Positions 23,512 to 33,855 of a DNA stretch of 64,000 nucleotides are shown here, in pieces. Position numbers and translations under genes: made by a program. The stretch lies in the NCBI GenBank assembly GCA_012656075.1, contig JAAKBF010000103.1:124001-188000 (forward strand), in the 5' to 3' direction. Source of the stretch: Phytophthora hibernalis (lineage: Eukaryota; Oomycota; Peronosporomycetes; Peronosporales; Peronosporaceae). The notes below the pieces were generated by a model. The model was given only the letters and a program-made list of their open reading frames with translations, was not told the DNA's origin and made no database searches. Every line of letters begins with the position of its first letter. Positions within the stretch are counted from its first letter, which is position 1.

Positions 23512-24843
23512 CGGACAGCGACAAAAGCAAACACGAATCGGTAGACACACCATTTTGTTCGTTTTGTTCGCTTTGACCCATTGCAATCATCTGCCATGCA
23601 ATCTTGCTAGATGCCAGAGCCTCTGGTTAATGCTAGCACTCGCGCCAGCATGCCTAGAGTTCCCATCTTGGCCATGGGTGGATTGATTCAGTCCGACTGA
23701 AGCCAATAGCGCACAAACAGAAGACTTGGCCTAATGACGTCGGACTTGGACAGGTAAAAACAAGTTGCTTCGGCACGAACGATGCGGTCTGAGTATTGCT
23801 TGCTGCCATCCATTCGCTGTCATTGCAACACGATTGCAATGCGAGCAAAGTCCACCGCTGACGCTGTTGGTAACTCTGCCTGATTACAGTTTTGTCGAGC
23901 AGTGCTGTCCGTGATCCGCAGTCGTCTACCCAGCGTGAACAGCGATCTGACCGCTGCTTGGTGTTGCCTACCAACACCGAGAAGGGTTGTTTGTCACCAA
24001 TAGACTGGTGGAGTCACCAGTCTTCGGGGTCTTCACAGTTCAGTACGCATGCAGTAGGATTGACGCCGTAGCAGCTCAAGTCCCAGCACCCGCCGAGCTC
24101 TCTCAGCTTCCTGAGCGAAAGGCGTCGGCACTTGTTCCGGTTGAACGCCGCAGATGCGTAAGATAAATCCAGGACGCCGCACCCGGTCGCAGCGTTCGCC
24201 AGAGTAGAAGACATCGATGGTCGAGGCGCTGGTATTCCAGCGTGGGTCAATCGAGTCCAACTTCAGGTATGTGGGACGTGGGGTGGGCTTGCAACACAAA
24301 GCCGAAGTTGCACGACGACTATTATACTAGTTGGCGTGCCATAGCGCAGTGTTGCAGCGTTCCAAGCACCGAGATTCGCCCAGATGCTTCAGCTTTAAAG
24401 CGTCGTCGCGACTAGCTTGCATACATTGTTGGTTGAATTGCTCGGAGTCCGAGCAATTCAACCGAGTCGAACAGCCCTGCAACCACTGTACTTTGAGCAC
24501 TCGTTTTCAGAGCGCTTCCCATTCCTTCGCACGATGTTCGCTACGCGCGTTGCGAAGGGGAGTTAACCATCGTCTACCGTCCCAGCACGTCATTGCTCTC
24601 GCATGGTCTTCCGTGCGATTCATGGTCCCCTCGGTTGTCACTCGGCCAGCTTGATTCCCTCAGAGTCCCATGGTCCCACATTGAATTGCACCGCTCCACA
24701 GCTCTTCTCACCGGAGCGCGGTCTATGATCGACCGAGGCCTGTCTGTGGGCACCCGCTGTCAAGGGCCAACCCAATGCAGCAGCCGCGCTTCAATCGAGT
24801 CATGCCCCATTTAGGATTTTGCGTTCGACGTCACACTTGATCC
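23512..24843. other. Gene-poor region, 1.3 kb
   Basis: Open frames of up to about 108 residues occur (23654-23977 and 24033-24299 on the minus strand, 24331-24654 on the plus strand), but none has recognisable domains, signal peptide or codon pattern like its neighbours. A perfect palindrome sits at 24431-24463 (listed separately). I see nothing else. Confidence 0.45.
24431..24463. repeat. Perfect inverted repeat, 15-bp arms, 3-nt loop
   Basis: Arms 24431-24445 and 24449-24463 are exact reverse complements separated by AGT. It lies in non-coding sequence and is not followed by a T-run, and a bacterial-type terminator is not expected in this genome. Confidence 0.85.
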
Positions 24844-25487
24844 ATGCTGGACGCCATTTGTCTGTCGGAGGAGGAGCTTGCGGTGCTGTTCTCCCCGCCT
24901 CATACGGGGACAGTCACCCCATGCTCGACCTTCGACCATCCCGTGCTGGCAGAAAATCTTCCAGCAGCCAAGCACGCAAGAAGAAGACGCGAGGCTCTAA
25001 GGCGAGCACCAAGACACCCAGCCCGGTTGTGCCCGCTCGTTGCGGATACCGGACGGGCAAGTGCCAGAATCTGCAGGCCATCAAGCGCAACGGCAAGCTG
25101 CACAAGCTCTGCGAGTTCCATCGCGAACGAGCCAACCTGAACCAGAAGAAACTGGATCGCAAGAAGCGGATGCAACGTTCCAAGATGTCAACAGCCGAAT
25201 CCGAGGACGACGTCAAGGCCAAGGCTCACACCGATCGATCACCACGCACCGTGGATGCCCCAGTGACCAACGACGTGTTCTTCATCAAGGCAGAGGCCGA
25301 GTTAATCCTCTCGGAGCTTGACACGGAGCTCTTTCTGCCCACCAGTCTCGACGAAGCCCCATTGATGTTGGGATGCGAGGAGCTCGCTATCTTCTGCAGC
25401 CTCATGACCTTCGACACGACCCACCGGAGCCGAAATTCACCCTCAGTCTACACCCCCTCGTGTCATTACTACACGGGCACCGTGTGA
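24844..25487 (+). CDS. Cys/His-cluster basic protein (oomycete-type), function unknown
   Basis: Core at about 25030-25180: CGYRTGKCQNLQAIKRNGKLHKLCEFHRE... followed by a basic run (NQKKLDRKKRMQRS). The C-x5-C ... C-x2-H arrangement inside a strongly basic stretch looks like a small zinc-binding, possibly DNA-binding module; I have the impression of related oomycete proteins but cannot name a family. The most natural start is ATG 24844 (MLDAICLSEEELAVLF), in a different frame from the core; the two frames would join with one more C at the C4 run 24917-24920. Otherwise the core frame could start at 24819. The acidic C-terminal half ends at 25487. No intron seen. Confidence 0.5.
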
Positions 25488-26615
25488 GGTGGCCCCGTCA
25501 ATTAGCTATTAGATAAGTTACGTAGGTGTGTATTGAGTGTCGAGACGAGAAGACAAGAAGCAAAAGCAAAACATGAAAAAGATCGTCTCAAGTTGAGTGT
25601 TGAGACGAAGAAGATCGGAGAAGATCGTGTCTAAACGCTTTTCGTCTCCATTGTACAGTTAATGACTACACGAGACTTCTGCCCAAGTCTTATTGTGGCT
25701 TGCTCGTATTTTGCCCCTCAAAATACTGAATATTTCGCAGTCCGTTTTATATAAATCGTTTTTGGTCGTATTTAGTCGGCAGTCTATTTTGCTCTTTTGT
25801 CCTACTCTGAGCACATCGCCCCCTCAAATCGCACTTCTTCACGCCACCCAAATCGACTCAGCTCCTCTACCAGAAACGCCCGACGCCCACTGCGAGGAGC
25901 CCACGAGTATGAGAGGCCCGGGATCCCACGAGTTTGAACCTCCTCCTGTTAGCAGTATGTGATTACCTAACAGTGGCTGCTTGTCCGTGTCAGTTTGAGA
26001 TGGTTGCTGGAGAAGGCAAAGCGCGTGTTGGCGCCCCGACCTCCTCGCCATTTGGCGTCCTGACCTCGCCATATGTGCTCTACGAGCTGTCAAGGCCCCC
26101 TCTCCCCCTGTGGCCACCTGGCGAGAGATGGTAAGGTGCACAATACCATTCAAAGCGTATGGTTCCCCGATGGTGGGTTTCCTTAACGAGATCTTGCATA
26201 CGTGTTCTGGTATTGAATGCAGACTCAAGTGGCGACCAGGTGAGATGTTTATCTACCCACCATGATATCACTACAGTGATTACACAGTTTGTCGGTGGTG
26301 TATGCCTTTGCTTAGAGCCACACGTTCCGAACCATTTGGTGTACCGTTCCGAGAGCAGTTTCGAAGGCAACACGCGGCTCTGCCATATTGTTAATACTCT
26401 GCCGCAATGATTTCAATTCAGTACAAGGTACTATACAGCTGCTGCATTGTATCAGTGGTGCTCGTCGGTGCTCATGATGATTGTTGTTATGTGATCTTGT
26501 AGAATGCCAATGTTAATAAATCACTTCTGCTCAACCACTTCCCAAGTTGCTCAATTAAGCGAAGTTACCTGCTTTTAAAGTCGGAACTAATTCCAAGTTA
26601 ATCAACTCACCAACC
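25488..26615. other. Gene-poor region, 1.1 kb, with a short direct repeat
   Basis: No supported gene. Two imperfect copies of a roughly 22-bp purine-rich unit (TTGAGTGT[C/T]GAGACGA...AGA) lie near 25532 and 25595. The rest is AT-richer with short open frames lacking any recognisable features. Confidence 0.4.
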
Positions 26616-27490
26616 ATGTCTGCTCTATCAGGAAACATCCTCCCTCGTGTGCTGGAGGCTGTGTTGACAATCCGCGTCGGCGAGCCACATGGAACACGAC
26701 GTGGGGGCTGGAAAAAGAGGTCATGTTCGACGTTGAAGACGGTTATGCGGTCTTCCGTGAGAAGTGTCTGGCGAGGTTTGCAGCACTTGTCGCAAGCACT
26801 GAGCTGGGTCAAAGACGCATTGAAGAGGACTCGGATATCTACTTGAAGTTGGCGAAGAATGATAAGCAGGCCGACTACATGAGGTTATCGGCCAATACCT
26901 TCGCATCCTCCCTAATTCGGCGCTGGCGCCTTCTGACACCCGCTGACAAGGCGAACATCGCAGCATTCCGCTTCGACGCATTCCTCTACGTAGCGAATAT
27001 GGCCCCACCATCTGCAAACTTTCACCGCGCAACACAAGGTCGTGTGGATCAGGCTCGGCTTCAGAGAATCGCCCATGAACCCGCGAACGCTGTGCAGTTC
27101 GGGCCAATTGCTGCGCATAATTTGGACATTGTGAACGCTCGACGTCCCGACAACGCTCCCTTCGAAGTACCGGCGGATAACACAACCGCCCAGGCAATTG
27201 AGCTGGACCGACACCGTGCAGCACTCGAAGCTGACGTCGCAGCCCATGACCAGTAGCGCAACCGGCAAACAGCTACCATGACCGTCCAGTTAAATGGTAC
27301 TTGGGTTCCTGTTGAGGTTGACGTCATTTTGATGCGCCGCGCCATTGGGTTCCCCGACCACGATATTTTTACGGCAGGCATCTTCCATGAACGACTACCA
27401 GACATCACACCTACTAATCCTGAGCTTGAGGATGTCGATCACATTGATAGTGAGAACGAGCACCCACGCGAAGAAGAAGACCCACTCTAG
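26616..27490 (+). pseudogene. Orphan ORF interrupted by one frame break and one in-frame TAG
   Basis: Three pieces read as one about 290-residue protein: 26616-26716 (MSALSGNILPRVLEAVLTIR), then from about 26717 to a TAG at 27254-27256 (FDVEDGYAVFREKCLARFAAL), then in the same frame 27278-27490, ending in an acidic tail. The first joint sits at A5 26712-26716, where one more base makes the frames continuous; the second interruption is a true stop codon in frame. The central part is helical and Arg/Ala-rich with a conserved-looking IRRWRLLTPADKANIAAFRFDAF. I do not recognise it. It lies next to a Tc1/mariner-type transposase and in TE-rich DNA, so a transposon passenger ORF is plausible but unproven. 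Confidence 0.4.
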
Positions 27491-27529
27491 CTTTATCTTT
27501 AAGAAGAAAACAAATCCATGCCATTTCGT

Positions 27530-28602
27530 TTAGCTACTCCTACTGATCAAATTGTCGAACGTCTCATCCCGCAATGAAGTCCCTAAGTATCCGCAGTGCT
27601 GAAAAGTTCTGAAGCAGCCGTTTTGATCTCGTCTCGTGCAGTGCCGCATCGCCACGTCTAATACGAGCTCGGGGTGCAAAGGGAACACCAGGTTTGCCTG
27701 CCGCTGAAGCCATCGTTTCAGCAAGCCGAAGCAGGGCTCGATAGGATTCAGCTGAGGGCAGTACGGGGGCAGGAAAAGGAGTCGAGCACCGCATGCATGA
27801 ACCACATCTTGGAGCTCAGAATACGCATGAATTTTTGCGTTATCTAGTATCACGATCGAGCGAGGCAAAGGCCACGGATTGAGATGCGGCACCACATGCT
27901 TCATGAAAGCAGTATGAAACTTTGCTCGTGTAAACGTACCTTCAGTCCACTCCCACCCAAACAAACCTCCGACATCTAGTGCCGCCATAATAGACAGCCT
28001 TTTGCCTCTTCGAAAAGGTAGTCGAACGATGGCGGGTGTGTTTCTTGTCGACCACCCGTACATTCGGTATGCATGGCGGCCATCTTTGGCTGTCTCGTCA
28101 ATAAAGACGAGTTGCTCTGCGTAGGAATACAGCGCCAGAAGCTTGTCACGATAAATTTTGATCTCCGCAGGAACTGCTTCTCGGGCTGCTTTTGACAATA
28201 CCTTTCGACTTAAATTGAGGTCAAAGTTGAGCACGCGGCAGATAGTCGACGTTGAAACGTTTTGTACCTCTGGAAAATGTCTGGTAACGTAGTATTGCAG
28301 TTCGTATGTGGAGATGCACCCGACGTTTTACTTTTTAAGTAAAACGTCGGGTGCATCTCCACATACGCCAAAACTGCCTTGAGAATCACTGGAGGCCATC
28401 GGACATGCTTATTCTTCTCATTTTTGTCATTAACAATGCCGTCGCGCAGGAAAAGCGAGTACCACCGTCGAATTGTACGCAACTTAGGACCGAACAGCTC
28501 CGAGACGTGCGCAACAGGAATGTCGTACACGTGGAGGGGAGCAACCGCCCTCCAGCGGAAGTCGTCCGCGTAAGTCATTGGCTGACTGAGTTGGATGAAC
28601 AA
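27530..28602 (-). pseudogene. Tc1/mariner-IS630-type DDE transposase, broken by a foldback insertion
   Basis: The N-terminal 75 residues (from 28602) form a helix-turn-helix region (VAHVSELFGPKLRTIRRWY). The C-terminal 234 residues (from 28231) are a DDE_3 catalytic domain: VFIDETAKDGR (first Asp), IVILDNAKIHAYSEL (second Asp), FLPPYCPQLNPIEPCFG (third acidic residue). In between, at about 28303-28367, the reading is destroyed by a perfect 31-bp inverted repeat. Frame and protein sense return on both sides (VEMHPTFY before, LQYYVTRHFPEV after), so the arm 28303-28333 looks like an inverted extra copy of 28337-28367. Terminal inverted repeats of the element were not found by eye. Confidence 0.8.
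28303..28367. repeat. Perfect palindrome inside transposase, 31-bp arms, 3-nt loop
   Basis: Arms 28303-28333 and 28337-28367 are exact reverse complements with loop TTT. The right arm is native transposase coding sequence (minus strand, encodes YVEMHPTFY), the left arm is its mirror copy and breaks the frame. Such structures arise by template switching or as a foldback artefact of sequencing or assembly. Confidence 0.9.
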
Positions 28603-29015
28603 TGAACCGGCACTGCTGGTGAATGGAGTCTGTTCTCGCCAACCAATTTTTGCCGAAGTAAAGCGGCAAAACTGATTTGTTTAGATATATCTGACCGGTT
28701 ATAGCTCTTAGACCCACCCCTTTGGTGTTGTATCGAGGCAGAAACTGGACCCGTTACACATTTCGGAGCTGTCATTTCGGATATCGGACCCTCTGTTGCC
28801 AAAATATTTGCAAACCACAATACTTGGAAAAAAACTTACATGTAACTTTGTGCTCATGGCCGGATTGATCCAGAAGTACTGCGGCTTCGATCGCGTTCGT
28901 CATCAAGACGCTCAGCTAATCTTTACCTCTCTCTTCTTTTACCCTAAATCGGAGTCCAGGCTGGACTCAGTCCAGCCGCACGTCATTTTCTAAACCGACA
29001 GATATCTCCGACACC
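28603..29015. other. Upstream region of the membrane-protein array, 0.4 kb
   Basis: Between the transposase and copy A. No gene seen. It presumably holds the promoter of copy A; no specific element could be assigned. Confidence 0.4.
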
Positions 29016-29931
29016 ATGACTGCACTGCTCTCGTGGGTGAACCTGGCGCTCTACGCGCTGCAGCTCTTCGTGAACGGCCACTCGTCCCGCAGCATCGGAC
29101 CCATGGCGCGTCGCTACGAGACGCTCATCACGCCGGCGCCCTACGCGTTCAGCATCTGGGGCTTCATCTACACGTGTCTGGCCGCCACGGTAGCCGTCGA
29201 CTGCTTCTGGCCCTCCGCCTCCTTCTACTCGAACGCTGCCAACGCCACTCTACTACGTTCGCTCTTCGCCGTGTCCTGCCTATTGAACATGGCCTGGATC
29301 GTCTTCTTCACCAACGAGTACGTGAACGTGGCCACGCTCTCGCTCGTGCTGCTGTGGCTCGCGCTCTTGGCGCTGTACGTGCACATCGGCCACGCGCACC
29401 GCGACGCCGGTTTCGATCTCAAGCGCTACGTGCTGAGCGAGCTGGGCGTGACCGTCTACTTCGCCTGGACCTGTGCCGCCACGCTCATCAGCTTCGCCGT
29501 CACGGCGCAGTACGTGGCTGACGACTTCTTGTCGCTCTCGTCGTACATTGCGCTGCTGTCGGTGCTGGCGGTGGCCACACTATCGGGTGTCATCTTCGAG
29601 GGCGACGTGGCCTTCGGACTTGTGGCCATCTGGGCGCTGGTGGGCCTCGCAGCCAAGAACACGACGCTGGAGCCGCGCGTCGAGCTCATCGCAGTCAACA
29701 TCCGCGCCTGCGCCACGCAGAGCGCGGCCATCGTCGCCGCCTTCATCGTCATCTCCATCGCGCACAAGCTGCTGGCTCCCAAGACGTACGTGGTAAAGTG
29801 GTTTGATTTCTAGGAGGTTTCTAACCGATGTTTTCATTTGTACCAGACACTTTCAACCTCTTCAATCCAGTGCCCCGCTCTACAGCGACAAGAATACGCA
29901 GCACATCGACTACGGCACTACTCACGCCTAA
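29016..29931 (+). CDS. TspO/MBR-like multi-pass membrane protein, copy A
   Basis: First and best-preserved member of a tandem array. About seven hydrophobic segments, starting LLSWVNLALYALQLFVNG. The key block TPAPYAFSIWGFIY matches the P-x-x-x-x-F-x-x-W-x-x-x-Y signature of TspO/MBR (tryptophan-rich sensory) proteins, and SCLLNMAWIVFF recalls the TspO N-x-x-W helix. A GT-AG intron at 29786-29846 (phase 2) replaces the read-through end by a polar tail ending IDYGTTHA at 29931; other copies end similarly, which supports this splice. TspO proteins bind tetrapyrroles or sterols, mostly in the mitochondrial outer membrane; that role is not shown here. Length about 285 versus about 160 for classical TspO, so it is a divergent relative at best. 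Confidence 0.6.
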
Positions 29932-30072
29932 TTCCTAGGCTGTATCTGGATAGCACACAGCTTACATGTAATTTTGCCAAACATGTAAAACATGACCTGC
30001 CCCCGTCCAAATCGATACCGCAGCTTCAAGCAGCCAAAAGCTGTCATTGTCGAAAAAGCCACCACAGAGAAG

Positions 30073-31058
30073 ATGGCGACGTTACGTGCGACGCTACAGG
30101 AGACGGACCGGCTGCCGTGGGTGAACGCCGCGTGTTTCGTGCTGCAGTCGCTGCTGACGTGCGTGGGGCTGGCGGTGGGCGATGCCGGCGACGTGCGCGC
30201 GCTGCACGACACTCTACTTACGCCCGCAGCCTACGCGTTTTCCATCTGGAACGTCATCTACCTGCTGTGCATGATCCTGCTCATCACGGACGTGTCGTAC
30301 GCCGGTCTGTCGCTGTACGACTCGGCCGCTAGACCCAACGAGCTGCGGCTGTGCTTCGCCGCATCCTGCGTGGCCAACGGCGCGTGGTGCGTCGTGTTGG
30401 CCAGCGGTCACGTTCTAGGCGCCAGCGTCCTCGTGTCACTGCTGTGGCTCACGCTACTGCCGCTCTACGTGTTCGCCAGCTACGAGCGCAGCGTGCAGAC
30501 GGTGCTGTGGCACGAGTATCTCTGCAGTGAGCTCTGTGTACGACTGTACTTCGCGTGGATCACGGTGGAGACGCTGGTGAGCTGGACCATGACACTGCAG
30601 CTTTCAGATGGAGGATTCCTGCATCTGTCAACGTATCTGACGCTGCTGGCGGTGCTGCTAGTGATGGCCTTGTCGGGGATTTCACACGGTCGAGACCCTA
30701 TCTTGGCTCTTGTGGTCGCGTGGGCGCTCGTTGGCGTCACTTCAAAGACGTCGCTGGTTTGGACGCCGACGTGGTTATGGAGCTTGAGAAAGTGCAAGCG
30801 GCGGCGACGCTCGGAGCCGGGGCGTTGGTGGGAATGGTGCTGGTGTCCTGCAGCTACTGGGCTATTGAATTCAACTGGTACGAAGACTCTCATCCCAGCA
30901 AAGCCACTAACCGATCGCTAACTTGTGTTACTGCTGGCTTGTGACACTATTCCAGCGCACCAAAGCCCCAGTCGCCACGACTGAGAAAACTCTCCAGACT
31001 TTCCCAAGCGTCAAAAGACAACGAGTACGGCTCCATCCGACTGGTGACAGCCGCCTAA
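30073..31058 (+). CDS. TspO/MBR-like multi-pass membrane protein, copy B
   Basis: Paralogue of copy A, 141 bp downstream on the same strand. Start taken at MATLRATLQETDRLPW. The signature block is TPAAYAFSIWNVIY, followed by SCVANGAWCVVLA and LYFAWITVETLVSW, with about seven hydrophobic segments. One frame break at the AAA run 30744-30746: an additional base continues the family sequence as KDVAGLDADVVMELEKVQ. A last intron at 30878-30955 (phase 2, same place as in copy A) leads to a polar exon ending NEYGSIRLVTAA at 31058. Without that intron the frame stops at 30944. An upstream in-frame ATG (29992) is less likely, since it adds a non-conserved leader overlapping the copy A 3' flank. Confidence 0.6.
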
Positions 31059-31171
31059 GCTACCATCGAATGTAGCCATGTCTCTGCCATTTGAGTGTAC
31101 CCATGTCAACTCAGAAATCATTTCATCCAATCCCGAACGCTCATTTTCCAATCAGCTTCCTCTAGTGCTCG

Positions 31172-32217
31172 ATGATCGACCCGCGAGCTCCAGGGCGACA
31201 CCTGCCCAGCGCCAACGTCGTGCTCTTCCTGCTGCAGCTTGTGGTCGTCAGTGGCGTCTATTTCTTCGCTCCCGAAGGCTCCTGGGCGCCCTCCAAAGCT
31301 CATGACGAAGCTTCCGGCGCCTTGGACAGTAGCGGATCCCTCGCTCTGGTACCTTCTTCGACCCCCACAGCCTCCACACTCACGCCCAACAATCCCCTGG
31401 CTCCGTCGAACTACGTGCTATACATTTGGGTGCCAATCTACCTCTTCACGGGTGTTACCGTCGTGACCGACTGCTTCTACCCGAGCTACAGCTTCTACCC
31501 CACGTCGGACGACCCAAGCTTCCTGCGCCAATGGTTCCAGCTCTCCTGCTTGGCCAACATCGCCTGGGTGGTGCTAGACTTGTGGTTCAGCTGGGTGCAC
31601 ATGGCTACGTTCGCGTTGACAGTGCTCTGGTGCACCGTTCTACCGCTCTACCTGTTTGTAGTGCGTCACCCTACGCCCAGATATTCGCAGGCCTGGGTCT
31701 ACTACTTCTGCAGTGAGTTCTCCGTGCGACTCTACTTCGGATGGCTCAGTGCAGATGTGATTTTGGCTTGGCGGACGTGATGCAGTATCTGCACGGAAAC
31801 TACTTCGGCTTCAGTGTCTATGCACTTTTGTTAGGGGCTCTGCTCGTGCTGGCCTTTGGCACGTACGTCCACGGCCGCGATCCAGTGGTGGGGCTGGTTG
31901 TCACCTGGGCGTTGGTCGGCCTTGTCTTCAAACACGCGACCTTCCCAGGAGACACGCAGGAGGTTTTTCTGAAACTGCGGGCGGTCGCCATCGTCGTCGC
32001 CCCCGTGTTTCCGATTCTCGTGTTCATCGACAGTGTTCGATACGTCTACGTGGTGCATTGGAAAGCGTACGTGGCTGTGCTCGTTGCGGTTGTGTTGGTG
32101 TTGTGTAGCTCACTTTGTCAATTTTTGCCACTCTGTAGTGCAAGGGTTCCAAGTGGCAGCGACGAGTTCTACAAACCTTTCGCGTTCGAGACGACAGCAG
32201 AGTATGGAACTGTATAG
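31172..32217 (+). CDS. TspO/MBR-like multi-pass membrane protein, copy C
   Basis: Third tandem paralogue. The N-terminal helix PSANVVLFLLQLVVVSGVYF is followed by a long Ser/Pro-rich loop absent from A and B, then the signature block APSNYVLYIWVPIY, CLANIAWVVLDLWFSW and SEFSVRLYFGWLS. A frame break near 31767-31771 separates the last helices (ADVMQYLHGNYFGF onward); one base restores continuity. Further landmarks shared with later copies are HGRDPVVGLVVTWALVGL and ATFPGDTQEVFLKLRAVA. The last intron 32067-32138 (phase 2, 72 bp, so in frame either way) leads to a tail ending TAEYGTV. About 340 residues. Confidence 0.58.
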
Positions 32218-32387
32218 GCACGTAGTTGAAGTGTACGTTTGTTTATACAATTGGTCCGCCCAGGTTTTTGATCCGTACGCCCTGCCCTCTCCATTTTGCA
32301 TGCTTTGCTGGTTCTTACTGTACTGCTTAAAAGGACGCATCAAACTTTTAGATATTGGTCATGCACACACGAGGTAATCTGATCAAG

Positions 32388-33238
32388 ATGCCACAGATAG
32401 CCAACGAAGCGATGTCCTTTTTCGCGATCGTGGTTTTACAGGTGTATTGCGTCGTGGCGTTTGCCCTCGCACCCATGCTTCAAAATGAAATCAACCAGAA
32501 CGAACAGCGATGGAATCTCTTAGCACCTCCGATACGTTCTTTCTGTCTGGCTGCCAGTCGTACTGAGATTTTATTCCAGTGCTCAAGGCCCTCTCGAGCG
32601 CATCAGACTCCAACTTGCCTGGGGGAAGTATTGTTGAGAGGCTACATGCTCTTTGGTGTTTTTCGGTTTTTCTGGCTCCTATCGCGTTGATTCCAATGCT
32701 GTGGTTTTACGTGGAACCAAAAGACGGAAGGCAGCAGTCACATCCGCGCTCGACAGATTTGATGCCATCAACAGGCTATCCGCGCATCTTACGTTCGTTT
32801 GGATCACTGGAGCTCTAATCTTTGCAGTCATCGACATGTTCCAGTTCTTCCACGGCGATTATTTCAGCTACCCGGTATATGCAACACTAATGACTATTCT
32901 TCTCGCGATCGCTGTTGCAGCGTATGTTCATAATGGAGACCCGATCGTTGCGTGGGTGACTACGTGGTTCCTCGTGGGACTTGCTACCAGGAAAACTGGA
33001 TTCGAAGGTGATACGAAGGAGACATTCGAGAAACTGCAGACTGCAGCAGTCGCAGTGACGCCGCTGTTTTTCGTGTTGTTTGTTGATACCATCGAAGGTG
33101 TACACGACTTCCTGAAAAAGGTAAGCATCGCGTTTGTTCTCGTTGCATTACACTACTAACACTAATGGATGTTTGCATCAGCTTCCTCCTCGTAGCGAAA
33201 ATTCGGCCAGTTCCGACACCAGCTATGAAGCGGTGTGA
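32388..33238 (+). pseudogene. TspO/MBR-like copy D, decayed
   Basis: Clearly homologous to the array but with at least three frame changes between about 32540 and 32760, so no continuous protein is possible as read. Recognisable pieces: ATG 32388 (MPQIANEAMSFFAIVV), RWNLLAPP at the signature position, GYMLFG, then from about 32770 INRLSAHLTFVWITGALIFAVID, DPIVAWVTTWFLVGLATRKTGFEGDTKETFEKLQ and GVHDFLKK. A phase-0 intron at 33121-33181 leads to a tail ending SDTSYEAV. The signature Trp block is damaged (IRSFCLAAS). Too many breaks for homopolymer error alone, so a pseudogene is favoured. Confidence 0.6.
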
Positions 33239-33792
33239 GAACAATGTTCAAGAAGTTGCTCCGCGTATGGAATTGGCGGAAGTGCTGCATATTTTTATTC
33301 TAAAGATTTTCATTTGCCACTCCTCAGTAGCTCAAGTAAAGGAAATGTTTTGCCTTCATTTACTTTTACACAAAGTAATAGTCTAGGAGTGACACCTGTG
33401 AGGATCATTCTCTTGGCGGCGGTTGCCGCGCAGGTATGATTGACAGTAAGCATGACAACGGGTTCGGAACGCATGCAAAACTTTCGCGGCACAAAGCCTG
33501 TCTAGTAACTTACCATCAACGATGGTTCATTCTCTAATCCACCCAACTGCGTACTGCGCATGCTTATTTCCCATTCCGCCCCCAAGATGCCGTGCTTGTC
33601 TGACGAAGCGAAAGTCCTTCTCGGAGACACTATATTACCCTTGGGTTGCTTCTTGTTGTTTATCCTCGCTCCTATATTTCGGAATGAGGACACCACAGAG
33701 ATCAACCAACCTGAACAAAGACGGAATCTCCTAGCACCGCCGGAATATGTACTTTGCGTATGGTGGATGCTCTTCCAGAATTTCCATGTTGG

Positions 33793-33855
33793 TGTAACGG
33801 GACGCGATTGGCACCACCGAACCGGTCCCAGTTGGACGACGCAGAGCGAAGTGAG
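33793..33855 (+). repeat. Gypsy 5' LTR remnant (63 bp)
   Basis: Matches 38580-38642 at 61 of 63 positions; begins TGTAACGGG. The rest of the LTR and all of gag are missing to its right, where reversed copia sequence starts at once. Confidence 0.75.

Noticed and set aside
24431..24463. Rho-independent terminator
   Set aside because: Hairpin lacks a following T-run and the genome is eukaryotic.
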